From Conoideocrella luteorostrata (Eukaryota > Ascomycota > Sordariomycetes > Hypocreales > Clavicipitaceae): a stretch of 38,478 nucleotides of DNA. Both the position numbers and the translations under genes were made by a program. The stretch lies in assembly GCA_032433595.1 (NCBI GenBank), contig JASWJB010000370.1:1-38478 (forward strand). Reading direction: 5' to 3'. Positions 1-9,992 of the stretch are shown here, one piece after another (within the stretch, counting starts at the first letter, position 1; the number at the start of each line of letters is the position of its first letter). The notes beneath the pieces were generated by a model. The model saw only the letters and a program-made list of their open reading frames with translations, was not told the origin of the DNA and did no database searches.

Positions 1-89
1 GTTCCTTTTACTAGGATGGAGACCTTGCAGTCATTACTCTACTAGATAGAGTAATTACTGAAAGAGTCGTTAGTCCTAGTAAAAGGAAC
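1..89. repeat. 89-bp hairpin element, copy 1
   Basis: The first 16 bases (GTTCCTTTTACTAGGA) are the exact reverse complement of bases 74-89, giving perfect terminal inverted repeats around a 57-bp middle that is itself partly self-complementary (TTACTCTACTAG...TAGAGTAATTACT). The same element lies at 22991-23079 in opposite orientation with a similar middle. In both places it abuts the GC-rich D repeat directly. No target duplication can be judged here because the window begins at its first base. Confidence 0.85.
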
Positions 90-560
90 ACGGCACCTAG
101 CCTCCTCCTTTTCCCGCTCCCAGTCTTCTCCTTTTTCTCACAACGCGAGCGAAAAACCACCCATCCCGCCGGCATTTTGTGCGCTGCCCGCCGCAGAGTG
201 GCCGCGCGCGCCGGGAGTGCCTCGCATCGCCATTCTTTTCACCGCATCGTGTGCGCCGGGCGTTTCTGCATCGATTGCGCCAGGTTTGGTGCCGTTGCGG
301 CCCCTATTGCCGGCTCGGCTGGACCAAGACCGCACACGCACACACACACCCCCCCCCCCGCTCACTTGTATACGTGTACGAGCCTTGCAAAAGGTGCTGT
401 AAAAAGCAAAAACCATGGCGCGGCAAAATCCAAAATCCGCGCGGCTGCGCCGCGCCGCTGCGCGGCCCATCACGCTGGGTTGGGGCTTGTGGCAGCGGCA
501 GTTGAACGGGGCGTACATATTACCTTGCCCTACCCAATGAACCTGAGTGGCCTGGGGTCG
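90..560 (+). repeat. GC-rich satellite arm D, copy 1
   Basis: This stretch matches 23080-23546 in the same orientation, and 22831-22990 and 15270-15432 in reverse. Shared landmarks are the block around 146-200 (GAGCGAAAAACCACCCATCC through the CCGCCGCAGAGTGG run), a CCAGGTTTGGTGCCG block near 280, and the GCGGCCCATCACGCTGGG block near 460. It also holds a CA-repeat and a C-run near 328-360. The overlapping open frames on both strands are Ala/Arg/Pro-rich and follow the base composition, so I do not call genes. Its CCAGGTTTGGTGC block is the reverse complement of the conserved block of the A satellite, so D and A are one family. Confidence 0.75.
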
Positions 561-1117
561 CTGGATGGAAAATACATACTAGTATAACTTATGGGTGGAT
601 TAAGTGGGTTATTATAACGTACGAGCACCACGAGAATCATCCCACTGGACCCATTGAATGTAATTTCTGTGCAAGCTCTTTTAACGAGGTAAAGGTCACA
701 CGTTTGCGTCGTATAATATTACCCAAAATGGTATCTACTATGTAGACTCTTGTTAACTATGAAAAAGAGAATAGAAAGAACATTCCTTGCAAAATACAGA
801 GAGAGGCCAAACAAAAAAAAATTTCACTACAGATTGGTAGGAAACCCTCCGGTCCATGCGGAAATCATTTCCCTGCCCCCCATAACAATCCACCGTGCAA
901 ATTAATTAGAATAATGCGATGGGATTTTTTTTTTTTCCCCAACGTGAATGAAATGAATATCTCAAACTATATAAGAATCCAAATTGGTAGCACAATACGG
1001 CACCAAGTCCTTCAGTAGGTACCGATTTGCCCGATAAACCTTCTTCATTTTCTTCATTCATCAAATACCTTTTTCATATCATCCCCTCTTATTGCGTCTC
1101 AAGCCAACTCAAAAATA
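561..1117. other. Gene-free AT-rich stretch before the pseudogene
   Basis: I see no coding region here. It has an A-run (811-819), a T-run (906-915) and a pyrimidine-rich stretch just upstream of 1118 (CTTCTTCATTTTCTTCATTCATC near 1040) that would suit the promoter and leader of the gene starting at 1118. Confidence 0.5.
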
Positions 1118-2156
1118 ATGAAGATCGCGATAGCAACAGCCATTTTCGCCGCCATGGCACAGCTTGCAGAGGCAGGAAATGAAAACCGGGCATGCGTTCA
1201 GGTCAAGAACAAGACCAAAAAGCCGCTCCTCAATGTTGCCGTGATTCACAAGTACAGCAACAAGTTTAAAGAACGTCACACCTAGGAGCTTATCCCAGAC
1301 GAAGGACTCACGGACCGTGGAGATATGAACGCTACATTCAACACTGGATTCGGGAGAATTGGCTTGGACTGGTGGCACCTAAGCTGGCGCCAACCCGACG
1401 AAAAAGCGATATTCATATCAGCACCTAAAAACTACCGCGCTTTGCTCGATGCTGCGGATACAGGGATGACATACGTGACTATTTATGCTGGTCTCGGCGC
1501 CGGCTTTGTCGTTGGGGCGTTCGTTGGTACGCCGATTGGAGCACCGACCGTGACTGGTGGAGTGGTTGTGTTGGAATTGATAGGAGAGGTTCAAATTTGT
1601 TTGCATTGTTGGGACCAGCTGTGTTACTTCGATGATGGATCCAGAATCCCCCGTCTGACGGCCTCGTCCAAATCCCCCTATAAATACCCCTATAATCTGA
1701 GACACTTCCGTCCTGAATTCCTGCCTTAGGCCCAGAGGCCACGTAACCTTCCTTGCACATCCCGTGCATCCACACATCCGGTCCACACACACCCGTGTAA
1801 TCCAACAGGTTGGCATTGCAGGCACTGTGGCCGGCGCGTGGCTTGCAGATGCCTTGTTTGCAACCGAGAAGACGGAAGGGTTCAAGGAGCATATGCTGAA
1901 GAAGGTGGACACGGGCAGCACGTGTACTGTCATTACTATCCATTCAGACGATACCATTACCTTTAACTCACCCTCTGGCCAATCGAAAACCAACATCTCT
2001 CGGTTGAATTACACGACCCACGACGAAAAGATTCGGCTAGATATAAAGACTAAACAGCTTGACCAGTTTAGTGTATGTATGAGCAGTAATGGCACATGTT
2101 CCTCATGGTGGTGTCTACAATTGTTGATACGCGAATTGCCTCTACAAGGAGCATAG
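1118..2156 (+). pseudogene. Secreted protein of the 'up-regulated in Daf-2' type, broken by a stop and a MITE
   Basis: From the ATG at 1118 the frame gives a signal peptide (KIAIATAIFAAMAQLAEA) and then a mature region starting NENRACVQVKNKTKKPLL and NVAVIHKYSNKFKERHT. It then hits TAG at 1283-1285, where relatives have Trp (HTW). The frame reopens without shift through DWWHLSW and a Gly/Ala-rich hydrophobic stretch to 1568. There a 239-bp MITE (1569-1807) interrupts it, and after the MITE it resumes (VGIAGTVAGAWLADALFATE, then GFKEHMLKKVDTG and FNSPSGQSKTNISRLNY). The HKYS, DWW, GFKxHML and SPSGxS motifs are what I know from fungal secreted proteins annotated with the 'up-regulated in Daf-2' domain; the function is unknown. 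The single TGG-to-TAG change and the MITE make it a pseudogene. The 3' end is taken from the open frame and is uncertain. Confidence 0.7.
1569..1807 (+). mobile_element. MITE, copy 1, with 5-bp target duplication
   Basis: A 239-bp non-coding element begins TGTTGGAATT and ends AATCCAACA, giving imperfect terminal inverted repeats (consensus TGTTGGATT/AATCCAACA). It is flanked by GGTTG at 1564-1568 and 1808-1812, a 5-bp target duplication. It is about 85-90% identical by eye to 23958-24195, sharing the TAGGAGAGGTTCAAA start, the CGTCTGACGG block and the GAGACACTTCCGTCCTGAAT block. It encodes no transposase and sits in the coding frame of the secreted-protein pseudogene. Confidence 0.9.
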
Positions 2157-2818
2157 GTGCCGTACATAGCTTGTTATATGCATGGAAGCGAGGACTCAAG
2201 ACCACGTTAGGGGTGATGGGCAATGACTATATCAGTCATCTGACTGAAGGGATACATTATGAATTTATTCATGGGCCCAAGGAATTGCTATGAATAGCTA
2301 GAATTTAGGTAGAGCAAGACATCTATTTTCTCATAACTTTGCTACGATACAAGGAGATTTCTGCAACTTTCCACTGTTGCTAAACTGCACATGGCCATTC
2401 TCCTCTGGGAAAAAACATCCGGCTGGATGCTGGGATCAAACCTTTGCGCGACAAGGGCTGAGAATCGCCTCATCTGCGGATGCAGGTAGAACTGACGAAT
2501 TCTGTCCTCCTGGTTTCGGCCAGAAACTTGCATTTCAGACAGCACAATGTCGCCAGAACGAGCGAGTTGGCTTGTCCGCATGTTTGTTTGCCCAAAATAG
2601 AATGTCCCTCCTCTTTTTTGCGGAATGTATTCTGCGCCCTTCCGAGTACATGACCCGGTCCAAGCGCTCACACCGAACTACACCAACTTTTCCTTACCAA
2701 GTCCACGCCGAATGCCATTAAACTAATCAATCTCCCCATCGCCACTACCTCTCCCTTTCTACCAACAATCAATCATTCTCCATCTTCTTCCCAAGACCCA
2801 GCTCTACTTGTCGGACTC
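2157..2818. other. Gene-free spacer upstream of the MFS porter
   Basis: No convincing coding region. The 2342-2730 open frames on both strands lack any recognisable motif. The last 100 bases before 2819 are C/T-rich (CTCCCCATCGCCACTACCTC and CATCTTCTTCCC), typical of a fungal gene leader. Confidence 0.45.
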
Positions 2819-4338
2819 ATGGCCCTCGCAAAGCCTGTCTGCGCGGCTGTGCCCGTCGCCAACAACACATTGCCCGAGGAGCGCCGCTCCTCGACCGACG
2901 AAAACGATGCCCAAATCGTCGTGCCCACAGACATTGAGAAGATGCAGGATGAGTTCGAGTATCCCGAGGGAGGCCCGGCGGCGTGGGCCGTCGTGGCTGG
3001 CTCCTGGTGCGCCATGACGGCGGGTCTGGGCATCGTCAACTCGACCGGCGTCTTCGAGGCGTACCTCTCCAACACCATCCTGAGCGGCAGCTCTACCAAT
3101 GCCATTGGCTGGATCATGGGGATATATGTCTTTGTTTCGTATTTTTTGGGCGTGCAAATCGGCCCCATCTTTGACGCAAGAGGTCCGCGGGAACTCATCT
3201 TGATCGGCACCGTCTGCCTGATAGTGGGCACGTTTACATCGGCTCAGTGCACAGGTTAGTCCGGATCGATGCAAAAGGTTGAAACGGCTTTCTTTCTTGA
3301 AAGAAAGTGGTGGCTGATAGATACTCTTTTCACGTGCGGCTAGCTTACTACCAAATCCTCTTGAGTCTTTCCATCTTGAGTGGCATTGGAAATTCGTTCC
3401 TCTTTACGCCGGCCATGGGCGCAATATCCCATTGGTTCAACAAGAAACGAGGAAAAGCAAGCGGTTTTGCCTTTACAGGGAGCGGATTTGGAGGTGTCCT
3501 CTTCCCGCTGATGGCGCAGTCGCTTCTGCCGCGCGTTGGCTGGCCGTGGACCATGCGCGTTATCGGGTTTGTGCTGGTGCTGCTCTGCGTTGCGAGTCTT
3601 GTCCTGTGCAAAAGCCGACTCCCCCCCCCCTCCCGGCACACCTCCCCGTCGTCGTGGCGCCAGATGCTGCCGAGCTGGCACATCTTTCGAGACGGCACGG
3701 GCGCCATGGCCTTTACTTCTGCCGGTGTCTTTTTCGTGGAATGGGCCTATTTTGTCCCCATCACGTATATCCCCAGCTACTATCTCACTCGCCAGGGCCT
3801 GTCCGGTACGAATGCCATCGGCGGCGACGGCGACGCGGCGTTTGCTTACCAGCTACTGGCCATCCTCAACTCGGCCTCCTGCATCGGAAGATACGTACCC
3901 AGCTATGTCGCCGACAAGATCGGACGATACAACACCATGATTCTCGGCTCTCTCCTTGCCCTCGTGTCCGTCATGGGGTTGTGGCTGCCCGACGCTCTCA
4001 CTGACGAGCCGCCGAGCTTGGGGCTGTTGATTACATTTGTGGCCATCTATGGATTCGCAAGCGGCGCCAACATCGCACTCACGCCCATATGCATAGGCCA
4101 GCTGTGCAGTACGCAAGACTATGGCAGATATTACGCCAGCGCATTCACAGTCTGCAGCTTCGGATGCTTGACGAGTATCCCCATTGCGGGAAACATCTTG
4201 ACGGCGACGCCCGGAAGCGGCAGGGAACGCTACTGGGGACTCATCTTGTTCGCAGGGCTAAGTTATATCGCTGCTTTTTCTTGTTTCTTTTGGGTGCGTG
4301 TTCGCGTAAAAGGGTTAAATTGGCGGGTTGTATGGTAA
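2819..4338 (+). CDS. MFS monocarboxylate-type transporter
   Basis: Two exons, 2819-3254 and 3344-4338, are joined across an 89-nt intron (donor GTTAGT, acceptor GGCTAG). They encode about 476 aa, a normal length for fungal MCT-like (SLC16-type) porters. The N-terminal tail is hydrophilic and holds EYPEGGPAAWAVVAGSW, the segment that opens TM1 in this family. Further hydrophobic segments follow: GIVNSTGVFEAYL, IGWIMGIYVFVSYFLGVQIG with DARGPR in the loop, YYQILLSLSILSGIGNSFL, HWFNKKRGKASGFAFTGSG (the family's loop between TM4 and TM5), and six more in the C-terminal half. The splice restores the run CTAYYQILL, which supports the model. The substrate cannot be read from sequence; family members move monocarboxylates, riboflavin or siderophore-like compounds across the plasma membrane. 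A scrap of the MITE right end lies 8 bp past the stop. Confidence 0.88.
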
Positions 4339-4345
4339 AAAGATG

Positions 4346-4363
4346 CACACGCGTAATCCAACA
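4346..4363 (+). repeat. Solo right end of the MITE family
   Basis: CACACGCGTAATCCAACA repeats the last bases of the MITE copy at 23958-24195. No left end (TGTTGGATT) is visible upstream, so this is a truncated remnant just behind the MFS stop codon. Confidence 0.55.
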
Positions 4364-4576
4364 GTTCCGTCGACCTAGGATTTCCGTCAGACCTTTTTGA
4401 ATTCATTGAATTCCATAGTTTTCTATTGCTCCTATTCATATGTTGTGGTGGCTTGACCTCGTGACCTAGTTTCCTATTGTTCGTCGCGGCGGCCCACTAT
4501 CGTGGCTTTGAGATTTAGCTTCATCTATTGTGAGATCCAACCTTCAATCAACAGTTTTTGCCCATCCATTAGAGCT

Positions 4577-6541
4577 TTATTTTTCATATTGACTGTTCTT
4601 GTTATGCTTGTCTTGTTTTGGTTCCCTTCCAGCGCATGCCTTTTCTCCTAGTTCATATACCTTGGTCGTACATTCAGCTGACTGACAAGTAAACGGTCCC
4701 TCCGAGAACAAGGCTTTACAGTCCTCCTTGACCTTTGGTCGATCCTTGTGACAATTGGTCCACAAAACCGAGGAATGGAAAGAATCAATGCAATTCTTTT
4801 CCGCTTTGCAACTCTGGATAATTATTCGGGCAGCTTCGTTGCAGCGTGTTTCCCATTCGCTACGGGTCATGGGAGACATGGCCCTGCTGATATCCCACTC
4901 TGTCACGGTGCCGTTGTTGTACTCAGCCACTGGGTCCTTGTTGCGAGCAACGCATTCCCTGCTCTTGAGGGCTTGGAGACCTCGTCGACACTGGTCTGTC
5001 TCGCAGAGTGGCACAAGCTTGTCAAGCACACTGCTGCACTGCCTGTCGTCTTGTGGTGTCTTGGCACATCGCTTAAAGAGACTACCACGGGCCATCTCCG
5101 TCTGACATTCATGTTTCGTGCACTGCTCCCGGACCTGGATCGAAGCCTGTCTGCATACCATTCGCCATGCTCTATCTGCCTCTGTTTGCGACGGCTTCGG
5201 GGGTTGCTTGTTGTTATCAGGGGGGGTATTTCCCACGCGCTGCTCCGCTGCACAATACTTCTCATAATTGTTAGCAAAGTCCACTTTGCAAGAGTCTGAG
5301 CGGCACTTGTCCTTGTAGGGTGCGAAGCGATCCAGGCATTCTCGCCTTGTACTTGGTGATAATGGGTTGCAAGGCAGGTGCGAATGCTCATCATATTCTT
5401 CCGAACACGTCTCTTCGGTACTACTCTTGTCCTCAAGACAATCATACTTCAGGGGTAGGAATGCAGCATAGCAATCCTCCTTCCATGAGACCTCTTTTGT
5501 GTTCTTGGATATGCGGAACGTTTCCCACATATTGCGCATACGTTGCGTCTGGTCTGAGGTGAATTCAGTAACACAGGAGCTGAGAAGAGATGCAAAAAAA
5601 AAAAAAGAATTAGTGTCTGTCTTCATACGCGGGAGAAGAAGGGCCACGTCTCTATCTTACTCAGGGCCACTACTCATATAGTTGTGGATTGGGTCCTCTC
5701 CAGGATAGTCCGCTCCCGGACAAGAATCCCTCCCTTCTTCGCAATAATCATTAAAATCCGCCATAGCAGGCGTATCGTTGATAAAGTCGCCCTTATCGCA
5801 GCCATATTCATAAGTATGCACGAGACCGAGCCAGTGGCCAAGCTCGTGGACCAGCACTTTTCCTTCATTTCGTGTGTATGAAGATCCTCCAGCAATTGAA
5901 TCGACCCGTACGTGCACATAATCACCCGTAAGGCCAGAGCGGCCCCACAGATCTGGGTACGTTGCTTCCCCGTAGTTATACGGTCCGAGTTTTTCAAGGT
6001 AAAAAACATTGACTGTCTTTTGATCGCCTTGACGTAACCTTTGCCTCATCTCAGAGGTATCGTTATATAATGCCCATGTTGCATTGTTCACTCGACTAAT
6101 CTTGTTGAGATGAAATTGGAACTTGGACTTCTTAAAGGCCTGATTTAGCACGTCCATCTGCTTCTTCATCATGTTGTCCTGTACAATTTTTGTCTAGTCA
6201 GCGAAAGCATAAATATACAAGTTTGACTAGGTTCATATTACATCGATAAGGGATTGTTTGTCTTTATGGCTCATGACAACATGTGCGTACAAGTCAATGT
6301 TAATGACCTCGTTTGGATCGATCGAGCGAGTCTTATGCTGCTCTTTGCTCTTTGAAAGCTTTTGGTGTGCATCGACGAGCTCCTTGGAAGGCCCGATAGT
6401 GCCACAATGGCGAACTGGCTGTTTGGCCGTCTGATGCCCAGGAGTTGATGCTGCGGCTGCGGCTGCGGCAACTACAAATGAGGCATGAGCGGCAAAGCCC
6501 AGCAGCCGAATGGCTAATGCTCCTGGCAGCATGACGAACAA
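4577..6541 (-). CDS. Secreted M43 (pappalysin-type) metallopeptidase with a repeated cysteine tail
   Basis: Three exons on the minus strand: 6541-6242, 6178-5661 and 5579-4577. The introns are 63 nt (GTAATA...TACAG, branch GCTGAC) and 81 nt (GTAAGA...CTCAG behind a T-run), giving about 606 aa. There is a signal peptide in residues 1-30 and a propeptide with RHCGT, as in fungal extracellular M43 enzymes. The zinc site is HELGHWLGLVH at about 211-221 (HExxHxxGxxH) and the Met-turn NYM is near 266. The second splice restores GPDSCVTEFTSDQTQRM, the normal end of the catalytic domain, so the peptidase and the tail are one gene; the in-frame ATG at 5647 lies in the intron. Fungal M43 enzymes usually stop near residue 290-300. 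Here some 300 residues follow, with five modules of pattern C-x10-C-x4/5-C-x11/12-C and a sixth looser one first. Expected to act outside the cell. Confidence 0.85.
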
Positions 6542-8195
6542 GCTGCTTCTTCGCTAAGAAGATGAACAGGGGGGAAGGAAACCCAAGTTTGTGAGTCAAA
6601 AAGGGAGCAAATCGGACGAGTTGGCTAATATAACCTGACATGCAATGAAGGAGCGAATGGCGATAAGCTGATCAACATAAAGTGAGATTCAACGAAATGA
6701 GCAGACAGTTTATATGCAGTAGAGAGTACTGTTCACATCACTGCTGGCGCGTCCTAAGACGGCAATTCACGTCAATATCTCCCGTCACTTTGGTTCGTTT
6801 TTTTTTTTTTTTTTTTTTAGCAGTACCCTCTTAGCTATTGAGAGCATAAATACTATGCAAGTGCAGACAGTTTAACAGTAAACTCAGACATGACTCTCCA
6901 TGCTCGGTACTCATGCACCATTGCGCGATCCGGGACCGGGACGGGGCTTAATTTCGACCGGAGGGTTGTCCCGAGGGGGCCCGGGGGGAGAGGGGGTGGG
7001 GAGGGCGGGGGGGGCCGGCGCTGAGAATCTATTTACATTTGATCGATTCGTCGCATGTGATGCGATGAACCAAGGGGTGGAGAAAGCTCCGTGATGGTCG
7101 GACCTTTATTCGACAATCAAAACAGGCAACTACTTATAGTGAAACAGGTTTAAAAAAGAACGCGGAATGGCCAAATGCAGCGCGCATAGCCTGGCCTTGA
7201 GTCAGGGCGAGATCGACCCGCCAGCTTGAAAACGGTTTGACCAATGTGCACGTGCACGGGTCGATTAGTTACTCAGTAGTCAGGCGTAGACAGTCACGTG
7301 ACACGTTGTTTTCTCAGGCGCAAGAGTGCCTATTTGTTGTTGACACAAAATTTCAATGGCCCACTGACTCACTTCCGAGAGTAAAATTCGCTGGCTTTAC
7401 TTAACTAGAATTTGTTAATAGTGATCGCGGGTTATAATAGATAGGGTACCCTCTATTTGCATGGTTAATCTTATAGGGTACACCCCCTTGTCTAGCTATG
7501 CATATTATAAAGAGCCTAAATCTTATTACTAAGAAACTTTATTTCCTGCGCCTCTTTAGTTTTAATAATGCATGCATTATCGCCTTGAGAGACACGAATA
7601 GTCATGACCGGTAATTTCGTTCGTACTATCTAGGTGCGCATTTAGATAGTCATAGCTCATGTTGAACAGGTCACAGACAGTGAAGATGGCCGCGTCGCAG
7701 TGCGTCACCTGGTTGAAGTTGGTTGGGCCCCTTTGAGGATTACCGCAATTGGGTTGGAAAAGTACCATGTGCGAGGTACTAGGCGGCCAAGGATTCGACA
7801 CAGTATTTATAGCAAAGATGAGCGAGCAAGTACATTGAGTCTGTCTGTGCGAGAGCAAGTTTTTGGATAAGGAAGGGTGCAGAAGTCAATTCTGAATCTT
7901 TCCGTCTCTACGGAGTAGTTTCATATCAATCTCAGCTTAACTTCGGAAAGAGTCTTTCTTCCCAGCACCACAGCCACTCCACTGCGCACACACACTCTTG
8001 ACTACCTTGCTACGCCCTCGACCAGAACAGAACTGTCTCTCGGCCATCCATCCCCTGCGTTTCAAAGCGTCGTCATTCTGTCCAACTCGGTCCACGCAAA
8101 CATTCCAGACAATGGAACATGTTTAGAGCAATCAAAAATCCAGTCAGACTGCTGCCACGGGATTTAAAACCTCAATTGTGCCTTTATAGTGGCTA
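6542..8195. other. Gene-poor stretch with T-run and G-rich block
   Basis: No gene that I can support. 6542-6750 is the probable promoter and leader of the metallopeptidase. A 21-nt T-run sits at 6798-6818. A G-rich block at 6930-7021 has many runs of three or more G and could form G-quadruplexes. From 7030 to 7560 the sequence is AT-leaning with no frame. An open frame at 7577-7858 (minus) has no recognisable motif. Confidence 0.5.
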
Positions 8196-8435
8196 CTAGC
8201 CACGAGAGTCAGAGTCTTGAATCGTCTCGCTGCACATCGTTTTCTTTGGTGGTGGTGGTGGTCCAGTAGCATGTGTTTTTGCAGCCTGCGCCGCTTTGGT
8301 TGCCTGCAGCTCTACGTTGAGTTTCTTGTACTCTTCATACCATTCCTTCATCTGTGCGTTTGTGCCACCAGCGTGGAGTTGTCCGGTAATGTAAGCCAGT
8401 TTCGACGCGATGTCTGCTGCGGAAACGGGAGACAT
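8196..8435 (-). CDS. Small hypothetical protein, 79 aa
   Basis: I do not recognise this protein. The frame reads MSPVSAADIASKLAYITGQL then an amphipathic, probably helical middle (NAQMKEWYEEYKKLNVELQ), an Ala/Lys linker, a PPPPP run and a short acidic end. It has no signal peptide or membrane segment. The upstream bases (8436-8730) include a C-run and do not add an obvious exon. Balanced amino-acid use and a helix-forming N-terminal half favour a real gene, but with no family match it could be a chance ORF. Confidence 0.4.
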   Translation of the reverse strand: MSPVSAADIASKLAYITGQLHAGGTNAQMKEWYEEYKKLNVELQATKAAQAAKTHATGPPPPPKKTMCSETIQDSDSRG

Positions 8436-9356
8436 TTTGACAAAAATTGAGAGGCGATTGAAATGTCCAAGTTGACGATGATGGGAAAAACGGGGCGATA
8501 CAGGCTTGAGGTGTGCGAAGTGTGCCTAGAAGTTTGTTTCGGTGAATAATTACGGATGAGGTAGATGGCAGTATGGAGTTGTGAAGCTTGAAGATTGATG
8601 TGGCGACAGCTCCCCCCCCCTAAGTGCGGGGTTTTTGGGTTTTGGCAGCATTTTGCACACCTTAGCTCCCCCTGCTGAGGTGGTGGGTGGGGTTTCCACT
8701 GAACAGAGCAGCACTCATCCACACCGCAGAACTGATGACCACAGCCGCACCAGCTTTGGGGCCCTCCGCACCGCTACTACCCTATTCCGCTGGAGGAGTC
8801 TGATTTGGATCCGTCTGTCCTTGCTTGAGTGTATCTAAACCCCCCCCCAAACAAACAAACAAACAAAAGAAGCATCTTTGCGTTGTGTGCATTTGTCGGA
8901 TGAAATATCCGTTGCGCCATAGCGCAAAAGTGTGAGCTCACTAAATACTCATTCAGTAAGTTATTATCATGTCTTATATCCAACGGCATTCGTAACGTAC
9001 ATTCGAACGATGGGATGGTGAGACAAAAGAAACAGATTTCTGCTCATTAATCTCAATTCTCTAAAGCGTCGTGAAGATGATCAGTCAAACGGCTTGTGAG
9101 GCGTAGGTTTCGGATAGCAGAAGCACAATAAGCCAAGGTTTATGAAGACGGAGAAGACATTCGTAGCGACTTTTAAGTCCTACATTGAAATGCAAATCGG
9201 TTTGATGATGGACGACACTGAATTAGCTAGGGAAGCAGCTCGACGAATGGCTAGAGGCCACTTTCGTCTTTGCGGGTTTGAGGTTGACAGACATTGACGT
9301 TGAAGAGGACGTATACAGCGCCGTCTAGAGAGGCTAGACAAATTTATTGAGACTTT
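8436..9356. other. Gene-free stretch with simple repeats and a dispersed repeat fragment
   Basis: Holds a C-run followed by (AAAC)n near 8840-8868 and short poly-C near 8613. About 50 bases at 9063-9113 (AAAGCGTCGTGAAGATGATC through GCTTGTGAGGCGTAGG) recur in reverse at 30346-30400, so this is a dispersed repeat fragment. A 51-codon open frame at 9142 has no motif I know. Confidence 0.45.
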
Positions 9357-9645
9357 CTACACCTCCACCACACCAGCTTGATGTACGAACAGCAGCGTAT
9401 CACGTGAATATTTATGAAGTGGCATGCAGGAGATAGGCAAACCCAGACCGACCGGCCGCTCATGAACGAGGCTTACCCATCCCGCAAGATTATCGGGCCA
9501 GCCTTGCTGACAAAGCTGCAGGACAAGGCGGTTGCACAGAGCTGAGTCAAAGGCTCCTTGAAGATCGGCCGTGACCAGCTTGGCCACTTGCCCGCCAGCA
9601 AGTACCTCCTTGATGTCATGGACCAGCGCCGCAATCAGGTCAACT
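9357..9645 (-). mobile_element. LINE reverse-transcriptase fragment
   Basis: Read on the minus strand from 9645, the frame is VDLIAALVHDIKEVLAGGQV then AKLVTADLQGAFDSALCNRL and VLQLCQQGWPDNLAGWV. TADLQGAFD is the palm motif A of non-LTR retrotransposon reverse transcriptases, and the following NRL...QGWP...LA.WV pattern is typical of fungal LINEs. Sequence similarity stops soon after HERPV and before VDLIAAL, so only about 80 codons of the polymerase remain. It is a dead remnant, with no endonuclease or YADD box in the window. Confidence 0.75.
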
Positions 9646-9992
9646 ATGGATTACACTTTTTTTCAGCATATATTTTTTGCAGCTCCGAGTAACACCTTAT
9701 GAGGTGGGGCCGGAGCACGAGTAGTGGCCCTACGTTATTCAAATCAGGCCATTTTGCCAGACTCGCGCACGACAAGTCGTATGTTTTGTGCGAAGATGCT
9801 CCAATAACGCAATCCAAGTAAGGACAGATTCTCTGAAAATATTTCATCACTTTAAAAATAAAAACTTAATGTCTTTTTTAGTCTAATAATTATAACACTC
9901 GTACTTATACATAAATACGCACATGGCTTATTCTTCTAAAGTATAAATTTTATAAGCATACTAAATTAGTTTTTGGGAAAACTTTAGTAGCA
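9646..9992. other. AT-rich spacer before the small secreted protein
   Basis: No coding signal. The last 150 bases are strongly AT-rich (9842-9990) and likely form the promoter and leader of the gene that begins at 9993. Confidence 0.4.

Noticed and set aside
177..587. 136-aa and overlapping frames at the window start
   Set aside because: The same GC-rich D repeat occurs at 23.1 kb with the frame differently disrupted; composition explains the openness.
5499..5681. Separate gene starting at the in-frame ATG 5647 (minus) for the cysteine-rich protein
   Set aside because: That ATG falls inside a well-defined intron; removing the intron restores the conserved end of the M43 catalytic domain, so one fused gene explains the data better.
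7577..7858. 93-aa frame on the minus strand
   Set aside because: No motif, no signal peptide and no plausible exon partner.
9142..9297. 51-codon frame MKTEKTFVATFKSYIEMQIG
   Set aside because: Short, no signal or motif, lies in a region with dispersed-repeat and LINE scraps.
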